In this document: piece by piece, positions 49,913-59,800 of the stretch | Numbering within the stretch: position 1 is the first letter of the stretch | Layout of the letters: every line of letters starts with the position of its first letter | Source: Pseudomonas anatoliensis | GTDB lineage: Bacteria > Pseudomonadota > Gammaproteobacteria > Pseudomonadales > Pseudomonadaceae | Reading direction: 5' to 3' | Length of the DNA: 64,000 nucleotides | Assembly (NCBI RefSeq): GCF_017976235.1 | Contig: NZ_JACVHC010000005.1 | Coordinates: 554,859 to 618,858, forward strand | Notes under the pieces: model-generated | The model's database searches: none | Told to the model about the DNA's origin: nothing | What the model saw: the letters and a program-made list of their open reading frames with translations, nothing else | Program-made: the position numbers and the translations under genes

Positions 49913-52067
49913 TGATCTGCCCCTTCTTCAACGCTTCCATCACCGCAGCTTTCGGGCCGTCGGCGAGAATCTGCCCGCGATCGATCACCAACAGACGATC
50001 CACCAGCGACAACAGGGAGGCACGGTGCGTGACGAGCACCACGGTCTTGTTTTCAATCACCGCTGCGAGGCGTTGCTTGAGGCGTTCTTCGCCGGTGTTG
50101 TCCATCGCGCTGGTCGGTTCGTCCATCAGCAGGATCGGCGGATTGAGCAACAGCGCACGGGCCAACGCGACGTTCTGGCGCTGACCGCCGGACAGGTTTT
50201 GCCCGCGCTCGCCCACTTGCAGTTCGTAGCCTTGCGGGTGCAGGCGGGCGAATTCGTGGACACCGGCCAGTTCGGCGGCTTGCAGCACGAGCTCGTCTTC
50301 GACATAACGCGCGCCGGAAACCAGGTTGTCACGCAGGGTGCCGGCCAGTAGCTGGATGTCCTGCGGCACGTAGCCGATGTTGTAGCGCAACTCGCTGACG
50401 TCGATCTGGCGGATATCAACGCCGTCCACCAGCAACGCGCCGTCGTCCGGCTGATAGAGGCCAACCAGCAGTTTGGCGAGCGAGCTCTTGCCCGAGCCGC
50501 TGCGGCCGATGATGCCGATTTTCTCGCCGGGACGAATCACCAGGTTGATGTTCTTCAACGCCGGGTTTTGCTGCTCCGGGTAGGTGAAGTTGAGTTGACG
50601 GCACTCGATGGCGCCTTGCAGGACCTTGCGGCTCAGCGGGCGCTCTTCGAAATTGCGCTCCTGCGGCAGCTCCATCATCTGGTCTACCGACGTCATGGTC
50701 ACTCGCGCCTGCTGATAGCGGGTCAGCAAGCCCGACAGCGAAGCCAGCGGGCTGAGTGCGCGACCACTGAGCATGTAGCAGGCGATCAGACCGCCCATGC
50801 TCAGGTTGCCGGCGATGATCTGGTACACGCCGAAGACGATCATGATCACCCCGGCCAGTTGCTGAATCAGCAGGGTGATGTTCATCGCCAGACCGGAAAG
50901 CATTTTCACCCGCAGTTCAAGGCGGCTGAGGGTGCCGATGGTTTGCTCCCACTGGTACTGACGCTCACTTTCGGCGTTATTGACCTTGACTGCATCAAGG
51001 CCGGCGAGGGTTTCGATCAGGCTCGACTGACGCTCGGCACCGAGGGCCATGGTGCGTTCCATGGTTGCCACCAGCGGCTTCTGCAAGGCGTAGCCAATCA
51101 ACAGCGCAATCGGGAACGCCAGCACCGGAATCCACACCAGATGCCCGCCGAGAATGGCGATGACGATGAAGATCAGGATGGTGAACGGCAGGTCGATCAG
51201 GCTGGTAAGGGTCAAGGAGGCGAGGAAATCGCGCAGGCTCTGAAACTCATGGATGTTCTGCGCAAAGCTACCGACCCGCGCCGGGCGATACTTCATCGAC
51301 ATGCCAACGATGCGTTCGAACAGCGTGGCGGAGATGATCAGGTCGGTTTTCTTCCCGGCCAGATCCAGGCACAGGCTGCGCAGGCTCTTGAGGATCAGGT
51401 CGAACATGTATGCGCCGGTGATGCCCAGCGCGAGCACCCACAGGGTGGCTTCAGCCTGGTTCGGCACGACGCGGTCGTAGACGTTCATCACGAACAGCGG
51501 CGCGGCCATGGCGATGATGTTGATCAGGAAACTGGCGGCGATGGCGTCGGCATACAGCCAGCGCGAACGCTTGAGGGTGTCGCGGAACCACGAGCGTGCG
51601 CGCGGGATCAGCGTGCCGTGGTTGACGTCGAATTTATGCTGCGGCTGGGCGAAGAAGACCTTGCCGGTGTAGTCGTCGGCCAGCAGTTCGCGGCTGACCA
51701 CGGATTCGCCGCCGTCGCTTTCGCTGAGCAGCACCCGCGCTTCGTTGTCACCTTGCCAGCCGAGCAGGACGGCACTGCGGCCGTCCTTGAGCAACAACAA
51801 CGCGGGCATGGCAATCGCTGGAATCTCTTCCAGTTTGCGCTGCAACACCCGACCTTGCAGGCCCGCGCGAGCCGCCGCACGGGGCAGCAACTCGACACTC
51901 AGACGTTGTTTGGGCAGCGGCAGGCCGGTGGTCAGCATCGCCGCGCTGGCGGGCTTCTGGTGCAGCATGCAAAGGGCGAGCAGACCGTCCAGTAACGGAT
52001 CGTCGTGCAACGCGCGTGGATCATGACTGAGATGAACTCGACTGACTTCTGATTCCACGCTCGACAC
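49902..52067 (-). CDS. lapB: Type I secretion ABC transporter LapB
   Basis: Inner membrane ATPase that exports LapA. The 721-residue protein has an N-terminal C39-like domain (about 1-140), six transmembrane helices (from WLYADAIAASFLINIIAMAAPLFVM) and a nucleotide-binding domain with GRSGSGKSSL, LSGGQRQNVALARALL and ILLMDEPTSAMD. The C39-like domain has no cysteine at the usual DxxL-C position (LLDGLLALCMLH), so it should guide rather than cleave, as in other RTX-adhesin exporters. The GTG at 52067 or one three codons later is the start. Confidence 0.94.
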   Translation of the reverse strand: MSSVESEVSRVHLSHDPRALHDDPLLDGLLALCMLHQKPASAAMLTTGLPLPKQRLSVELLPRAAARAGLQGRVLQRKLEEIPAIAMPALLLLKDGRSAVLLGWQGDNEARVLLSESDGGESVVSRELLADDYTGKVFFAQPQHKFDVNHGTLIPRARSWFRDTLKRSRWLYADAIAASFLINIIAMAAPLFVMNVYDRVVPNQAEATLWVLALGITGAYMFDLILKSLRSLCLDLAGKKTDLIISATLFERIVGMSMKYRPARVGSFAQNIHEFQSLRDFLASLTLTSLIDLPFTILIFIVIAILGGHLVWIPVLAFPIALLIGYALQKPLVATMERTMALGAERQSSLIETLAGLDAVKVNNAESERQYQWEQTIGTLSRLELRVKMLSGLAMNITLLIQQLAGVIMIVFGVYQIIAGNLSMGGLIACYMLSGRALSPLASLSGLLTRYQQARVTMTSVDQMMELPQERNFEERPLSRKVLQGAIECRQLNFTYPEQQNPALKNINLVIRPGEKIGIIGRSGSGKSSLAKLLVGLYQPDDGALLVDGVDIRQIDVSELRYNIGYVPQDIQLLAGTLRDNLVSGARYVEDELVLQAAELAGVHEFARLHPQGYELQVGERGQNLSGGQRQNVALARALLLNPPILLMDEPTSAMDNTGEERLKQRLAAVIENKTVVLVTHRASLLSLVDRLLVIDRGQILADGPKAAVMEALKKGQISVA

Positions 52068-52091
52068 TCTTTAACAGTTGAAAGGGATAAC

Positions 52092-53444
52092 TCAATTCAT
52101 CCCAGGCAGCTGAACCTTGGGCTTCACGTCGTTCTGCACAACGGATGCCAACGGCGCGACCACTCCCTGGCTTCTGAGCAACTCGCCCATGGTCGCCTTG
52201 ATTCGATACTGAGTAAATAACTGAATGTTTTTGATTTCAGCCAGACGCCGCGAAGCGGTGAACAACTCGTTTTCGCTGTCGAGCAAATCGAGCAGGGTAC
52301 GCTCGCCGAGGCTGAACTGACGCTGGTAAGCGGTGCGCACCGAGGTGCTGTGATCGACGTACTGCTGCGCGATCGGCACCTGAGCGTTGGCGTTGTTCAG
52401 GGCATTCCAGGCCAAGCCAAGTTCTTCGTTCAACTGACGCAGGGCGTTGTTGCGGATGTCCAGCGCCTGGTTCGACAGGTACGACTTGGATTCCAGATCG
52501 GCCTTGTTGCTGCCGCCCGAATAGAGGTTGAAGCGCATGCGCAACATGGCCTGCCATTCGTTGCTGTGGCCGTTCTGACCGTCCAGATCGTTGTCGGCGG
52601 TGCGGCCCAGTTCAGCGTCGAAACGCGGGTAGAACGTAGACTTCGCGGTTTCGTACTGCTTTTCGGCAGCGGCGATGTCGGACTCGGCCGAACGCAGGAT
52701 CGGGCTGTTTTCCACCATCTGCTGACGCGCTTCATTGAGGTTGGCCGGCATCATCGCCATGAACGGCGCCGGACGCTCCAGCTGATCAGGCATCTGGCCA
52801 ACGGCGCTGAGGAAATTAGTTTCCGAGTCGGCGAGGTTGGTCTGCTCGGTGATCAGGTTATTGCGCGCCTGGGCCATCCGCGCTTCGGCCTGATCGAGGT
52901 CGGCGCCACTGCCGACGCCACGCTGGGTGCGCAACTGGATCTGGTCGTAAATGCGCTGGTGGCTCTTGAGGTTGTCCTCGGCCAGACGCACGAATTCACG
53001 ACGGGTCAGTACATCCAGATAAACCTGGGCAACTGTCAGTCCGGTGCGCTCGGAAGTACCCAGCAAAGAGTAGGCGCGGGAGTTAACGGTGGCTTGTTGA
53101 CGCCCAACTTCGCTGGAGGTCGCAAAACCGTCAAAAACCATTTGCGAGAGACGTAAACTTGACTCGCTACGGTTCAAAGTCTCCCAGTGATTGCCTCCGC
53201 CGTTGGCGCGGGTGGTTACGCTGTCGGTGCCTTCACGGCCATAACCGCCCAGCAGATCGACCTTGGGCAGGTATCCACCTTTTGCTGCTCTTAATTGATA
53301 ATCCGCGGCCAAACGACTGTTGACCCCTGCCTGGATTTCCGGATGGACATCCAATGCCTGCTGCATGGCTTCTGGTAAGGATTGTGCTTGTACGAAAGAC
53401 GCGGCGAGGGCGAAGGGTATGGCCTTGAGCAATTGCGAACGCAT
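52092..53444 (-). CDS. lapE: TolC-family outer membrane protein LapE
   Basis: Outer membrane channel of the LapA secretion system, 450 residues. A signal peptide (LLKAIPFALAASFVQAQS) is followed by the TolC start LPEAMQQALDVHPEIQAGVNSRLAADYQLRAAKGGYLP and the repeated helical and strand segments (VAQVYLDVLTRREFVRLAEDNLKSHQRIYDQIQLRTQRGVGSGADLDQAEARM). MRSQLLKAI is taken as start because it opens the signal peptide. It leads lapE-lapB-lapC and is divergent from lapA. Confidence 0.93.
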   Translation of the reverse strand: MRSQLLKAIPFALAASFVQAQSLPEAMQQALDVHPEIQAGVNSRLAADYQLRAAKGGYLPKVDLLGGYGREGTDSVTTRANGGGNHWETLNRSESSLRLSQMVFDGFATSSEVGRQQATVNSRAYSLLGTSERTGLTVAQVYLDVLTRREFVRLAEDNLKSHQRIYDQIQLRTQRGVGSGADLDQAEARMAQARNNLITEQTNLADSETNFLSAVGQMPDQLERPAPFMAMMPANLNEARQQMVENSPILRSAESDIAAAEKQYETAKSTFYPRFDAELGRTADNDLDGQNGHSNEWQAMLRMRFNLYSGGSNKADLESKSYLSNQALDIRNNALRQLNEELGLAWNALNNANAQVPIAQQYVDHSTSVRTAYQRQFSLGERTLLDLLDSENELFTASRRLAEIKNIQLFTQYRIKATMGELLRSQGVVAPLASVVQNDVKPKVQLPGMN

Positions 53445-53634
53445 GGTAAAAATTTCCCAGAACTTCTTGTCTTGAATCACAGCTAAACGTGCTGCAGCGT
53501 CGGATGATTGGCGACTGGATTGACCGTATGTCGGAAAGTTCAAAACAGGAACTGGTTCACACGCAAAAGGACAGGTCGCCGCGGAATATCAATGTGACAT
53601 TAGTGGGACGATTGTTTAGGATGGCACCCAGAAG

Positions 53635-53648
53635 GTCAATAGTTTGGC
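53635..53648 (+). promoter_or_regulatory. FleQ-box-like site upstream of lapA
   Basis: GTCAATAGTTTGGC agrees with the reported FleQ consensus GTCANTAAATTGAC at 10 of 13 defined positions. FleQ controls lapA in P. putida in response to c-di-GMP. Binding here is a prediction. Confidence 0.4.
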
Positions 53649-53681
53649 ATAAAGTTAATAGCGAAAGAATATAGCCAAATT

Positions 53682-53703
53682 ATTGACGAAAAACAGCGTC
53701 AAT
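53682..53703. promoter_or_regulatory. ATTGACG/CGTCAAT inverted repeat upstream of lapA
   Basis: ATTGACG (53682-53688) and CGTCAAT (53697-53703) around eight bases. The half-sites equal those of a FleQ box in the opposite order. The left arm also gives TTGACG, a good -35 element, though no strong -10 follows at 17 bases. Confidence 0.4.
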
Positions 53704-53801
53704 CTTGTATCGCAAATTTTTAAAGTACGTCCAGACTGAATTGGCATCCATGCCTTCAGGTCCATGGAAGTCAACTGAACGTGACACCCGGAGAGTCTTC
53801 A

Positions 53802-56800
53802 ATGAGCAGTGTTGTTGCCATCGTCAAAAGCATTGTCGGTCAGGTATTCGTGGTGTCCCCAGAGGGCGTACGCCGCATACTCGTTGAAGGCGATCGACTG
53901 TATGTCGGCGATCAGATCGACACTGGTCTTTCGGGCGCCGTGTCGCTGGAATTGGCTGATGGCCGCACGCTGGATCTGGGTCGCGATACCCAATGGAGCG
54001 CCAGCGCGCCCGACTCAAGCACTGACTTGGCCGAAGCCACCGCGCAGGCTGCGCCGTCTGTAGAAGAACTGCAGCAGGCCATCGCCGCCGGTGTCGACCC
54101 GACTACCGCACTCGACGCCACGGCTGCCGGCCCAAGCGCCGCAGGTACGGGTGGTGCTGCCGGTGGCGGTCATAGTTTCGTGATGCTCGACGCCACGGCG
54201 GGTCGCGTTGATCCGACTATTGGTTTCCCGACGGCGGGCATCAATTCGGCCGGTCAGGCTGCACAGAACATCACCGGCGGCCAGACCACTGACACGACGA
54301 CGAATGCCCTGCGTGATTCGACCCTGAGCCTCAGCGCCACACCGACCATCACCGAAGCCGGCGGCGTGCTGGTGTACACCGCGACCCTGACCCAGGCGCC
54401 GCTCACCGACCTGACCATCACCCTGTCCAACGGCTCGGTGATTGTGATTCCGGCCGGCTCGACCACTGGCACCGTCAACGTACCGCTGGCACCGAACGAC
54501 TCGGTTTATAACGACCCGACCCAGATCGACGTGACCGTCACCGGCACCACCGGCGGCAACGGCATCACCGTGACGCCGCCGACCACACCGGCCACGACTC
54601 AGGTTACCGACACCATCGACACCACCACCGTCACTCTGACGACGGCGCCGAACGTCACCGAAGGCGGCCAGATCACCTACACCGCGACCCTGACCAACCC
54701 GGCGCAAACACCGGTCACCGTCACCCTGTCGAACGGCTCGACCATCACCATCGGCGCGGGCCAGACCACTGGCACCGTCAACGTGCCGACCCCGGCCAAC
54801 GACGTCTATAACAACGGCAGCACCGTCAGCACCACCATCACTGGCGCTACCGGCGGCAATTTCGAAAACCTGGTGCCGAACCCGACGCCAGCAGTGACCA
54901 CCATTACCGACTCGGTCGACAACACCGGCCTGACCCTGACCGCGACCGGCAGTGTCGTCGAGGGCGGCCAGATCACCTACACCGCGACTCTGACCAACCC
55001 GGCGCAAACACCGGTTACCGTCACCCTGTCGAATGGCTCGACCATCACCATCGGTGCAGGCCAGACCACCGGCACCGTCAACGTGCCGACCCCGGCCAAT
55101 GACGTCTACAACAATGGCAGCACCGTCAGCACCACGATCACCGGCGCTACCGGCGGCAACTTCGAAAACCTGGTGCCGAACCCGACGCCAGCAGTGACCA
55201 CCATTACCGACTCGGTCGACAACACCGGCCTGACCCTGACCGCGACCGGCAGTGTCGTCGAGGGCGGCCAGATCACCTACACCGCGACTCTGACCAACCC
55301 GGCGCAAACACCGGTTACCGTCACCCTGTCGAATGGTTCGACCATCACCATCGGTGCAGGCCAGACCACCGGCACCGTCAACGTGCCGACCCCGGCCAAC
55401 GACGTCTATAACAACGGCAGCACCGTCAGCACCACGATCACTGGCGCTACCGGCGGCAATTTCGAAAACCTGGTACCGAACCCGACGCCAGCAGTGACTA
55501 CCATCACCGACTCGGTCGACAACACCGGCCTGAGCCTCAGCGCCACCGGCACGGTGGCTGAAGGTGGTTCGATCGTCTACACAGCGACCCTGACCAATCC
55601 GGCTGGCACGCCAGTGACCGTGACCCTGTCGAACGGCGCCGTCATCACCATCGACGCTGGTAAAACCACCGGCACCGTGACGGTTCCGGCGCCTGCCGAT
55701 GACGTCTATAAAGACGCCGGCCAAGTCGAAGCAACCATTACCACTGCTACCGGCGGCAATTTCGAGAATCTTGTCCCGAGTACCACGCCAGCGGTGACCG
55801 AAGTCACTGACACCGTCGACACTTCGACCGTAAAACTGACCGCCGATACTTCGGTGGCTGAAGGCGGCACCGTCACTTACACCGCCACCGTTGGCACGCC
55901 AGTGACCGGCTCGCCGGTTGTCGTGACATTGGCCAACGGTCAGAACATCACCATCGCTGTTGGCCAGACCACCGGCACCGTAACCGCTGCCGCGCCGAAC
56001 GATGCGCTGGCCGGTAATGCACCGCTGACCAACTCGATCACAGGCGTTTCCGGCGGCAACTACGAAGACCTCGTGGCCGACAAGACGCCGGTTTCGACCA
56101 CTGTGACTGATGTCGCCGACACTACTAACTTGTCGCTGAGCGCCACTGGTTCTGTGGCTGAGGGTGGGCAGATCACCTACACCGCGACGCTGACCAACGC
56201 CGCTGGTTCGCCAGTCACCGTGACCCTGTCGAACGGTGCCGTGATCACCATTGATGCCGGTAAGACCACCGGCACCGTGACCGTTCCGGCGCCTGCCGAT
56301 GACGTCTATATAGACGCTGGCAAAGTCGAAGTGACCATTGCCACGGCTACTGGCGGCAATTTCGAGAACCTGGTGCCGAGCACCGTTCCAGCCGTCACTG
56401 ACATTACCGACACCGTCGATACCTCGACCGTAAAACTGACTGCCGACACCTCGATCGCTGAAGGTGGCACCGTCACTTACACCGCGACTGTCGGTGCACC
56501 CGTGACAGGTTCTCCAGTGACCGTGACCCTGGCCAACGGCCAGAACATCACCATCGCTGTCGGCCAGACCACTGGCACCGTGACCTTCACTGCACCGAAC
56601 GACGCATTGGTCGGGCAGGCTCCAGTCACCAACTCCATCACCAACGTGACGGGCGGCAACTACGAAAACCTCGTAGCGGACAAAACCCCGGTCAGCACCA
56701 CCGTGACTGACACCACCGACACCACCAACCTGTCGCTCAGCGCCACCGGTTCGGTAAATGAAGGCGGCCAGATCACTTACACCGCAACCCTGACCAACGC

Positions 56801-59800
56801 CGCTGGCTCGCCAGTTACCGTGACTCTGTCGAACGGTGCCGTGATCACCATTGATGCCGGCAAAACGTTCGGCACCGTGGCCGTTCCGGCACCTGCCGAT
56901 GACGTCTATATAGACGCTGGCAAAGTCGAAGCGACCATTGCCACGGCGACTGGCGGCAATTTCGAGAACCTGGTGCCGAGCACCGTTCCAGCCGTCACTG
57001 ACATTACCGACACCGTCGACACTTCGACCGTCAAACTGACTGCGACCGAGTCCGCTGCTGAAGGTGGCACCGTCACTTACACCGCGACTGTCGGTGCACC
57101 GGTGACAGGTTCTCCAGTGACCGTGACCCTGGCTAACGGCCAGACCATCACCATCGCTGTTGGCCAGACCTCCGGTACCGCGACAACGACTGCCCCGAAC
57201 GATGTATTGGCCGGTCATGCACCGCTGACCAACTCGATCACCAACGTAACCGGCGGCAACTACGAAAACCTCGTGGCCGACAAAACTCCAGTCAGCACCA
57301 CCGTGACTGACGTAGCGGACACCACCAACCTGTCGCTGAGTGCGACCGGCTCTGTGGCCGAGGGTGGCCAGATCACCTACACCGCGACCCTGACCAACGC
57401 TGCGGGCTCGCCAGTTACCGTGACCTTGTCGAACGGTTCGGTTATCACTATCGAAGCCGGTAAGACCACCGGCACCGTGACCGTTCCAGCGCCAGCCGAT
57501 GACGTCTACAAGGACGCCGGCAAAGTCGAAGTGACCATCAAGGACGCTACCGGCGGCAACTTCGAGAATCTGGTGCCAAGCACCGTTGCGGCCGTCACCG
57601 ACGTGACCGATACCGTCGACACCACCACCGTCAAACTGACCGCCAGCGAAACCGCGGCTGAAGGTGGCAGCGTCATCTACACCGCTACCGTCGGCGCGCC
57701 AGTGACGGGTTCACCTGTCGTGGTGACCCTGGCAAACGGCCAGAGCATCACCATTGCCGTGGGTCAGACCACAGGCACCGCGACCGCGACCGCACCGAAC
57801 GATGTATTGGCCGGCCATACACCGCTGACCAACTCGATCACCAACGTCAGCGGCGGCAACTACGAAAACCTGGTCGCTGACAAAACCCCGGTCAGCACCA
57901 CCGTGACCGACACCGTCGACACCACCACCGTTTCGCTGACTGCCACCGGTAACGTCAACGAAGGCGGACAGATCGTCTACACCGCGACCTTGAACAACCC
58001 GGCCGGCACCCCGGTGACCGTGACCCTGAGCAACGGCTCGACCATCACCATCGACGCCGGCAAGACCACTGGCACCGTGACTGTTCCGGCACCTGCCGAT
58101 GACGTCTATAAAGACGCCGGCAAAGTCGAAGTGACCATCAAGGACGCTACCGGCGGCAACTTCGAGAGCCTCGTTCCGAGCACCACGCCTGCGGTCACCA
58201 ACGTTGCCGACACGATCAACACCACGCACCTGACCCTCAGCGCCGAAAGCTATGTGCTCGAAGGCACGTCGATCACCTACACCGCGACCCTGACCAACGC
58301 CGCGCAAACGCCGGTAACCGTCAACCTCAGCAACGGCCAGACCATCACCATCGAGGCCGGTAAAACCACGGGTTCGGTGACCATTCCGGCACCGAGCGAT
58401 GACGTCTATAAAGACGTCAGCAAGCTCACCGTGACCATGACCGATGCAAGCGGCGGCAACTTCGAGAAGCTCGACGTCAGCAAGACGCCGGTCAGCACCA
58501 CCGTCAATGACACCGTCGACAAGACCAGCCTGACCCTGACCGCAAGCGACACCGTCAGCGAAGGTGGCCAGATCACCTACACCGCGACTCTGAGCAACCC
58601 GGCCGGCACCGCCATGACCGTGACCCTGGCCAACGGCGCAGTCATCAACATTGCTGCCGGCGCCACTCAGGGATCGGTGAACTTCGCCGCGCCAGCGAAC
58701 ACGCCGTATATCGATGGCGGCAAAGTGCAGACCGCGATTGCCAGCCACAGCGGCGGCAACTTCGAGCAGGTCGATGCCAACCGTTCGGCGGTGGTCACCA
58801 CCGTCACCGACACCGTCGACACCACCAATATCAGCCTGAGCGCGACCGGTTCGGTCGCCGAGGGCGGCTCGATCATCTACACCGCCACACTGACCAATGC
58901 AGCCGGCACGGCCATGACCGTGACCTTGAGCAACGGCGCGGTGATCAACATCGCCAAAGGCGCGACTACCGGCACCGCCACCGTCGCAGCACCTGGCGAT
59001 GACGTGTACAAGGACGCCGGCAAAGTCGACGCGAGCATCACCAAAACTACCGGCGGCAACTTCGAGAACCTGGTGGTCGACAAGACCCCGGCCGTCACCG
59101 ACGTGACCGACACCATCGACAACAGCACCGTATCGCTGACCGCCACGGCCAGCACCGTTGAAGGTGGCGCGGTGGTTTACACCGCATCCGTCACCGCGCC
59201 GGTTACGGGTTCGCCGGTTGTCGTGACCCTGTCCAACGGCCAGACCATCACCATCCCGGTCGGCGCCAGCAGCGGCACCGTCAACTTCACTGCACCGAAC
59301 GATGCACTCGCGGGTGGCAATACCCTGAGCGTGAAGATCGACGGCACCAGCGGCGGCAACTACGAAAATCTGGTGGCGGACAAATCGCCGGCCGTGACTT
59401 CGGTGACCGATACGGTCGACACCACCAATCTGTCGCTGAGTGCGACCGGCTCCGTGGCCGAGGGTGGCCAGATCACCTACACCGCGACCCTGACCAACGC
59501 TGCTGGTTCGCCAGTGACCGTGACTCTGAGCAACGGCTCTGTAATCACCATCGAAGCAGGCAAAACCACCGGCACCGTGACCGTTCCGGCCCCATCCGAT
59601 GACGTCTATAAAGACGCTGGCAAAGTCGAAGTCACTATCAAGGAAGCGACTGGCGGCAACTTCGAGAACCTGGTTCCAAGCACCACACCAGCCGTGACCG
59701 ACGTTACTGACACCATCGACACCTCGACCGTCAAACTCACCGCGACCGAATCGGCGGCTGAAGGCGGCACTGTTACTTACACCGCAACTGTCGGCGCGCC

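Larger units (their letters stand above)
53445..53801. other. Divergent lapE/lapA regulatory region
   Basis: A 357-base AT-richer region with no convincing gene. It holds AATGTGACATT (53591-53601), a FleQ-box-like sequence (53635-53648) and a perfect inverted repeat with TTGACG (53682-53703), and should contain the promoters of both lapEBC and lapA. Confidence 0.6.
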
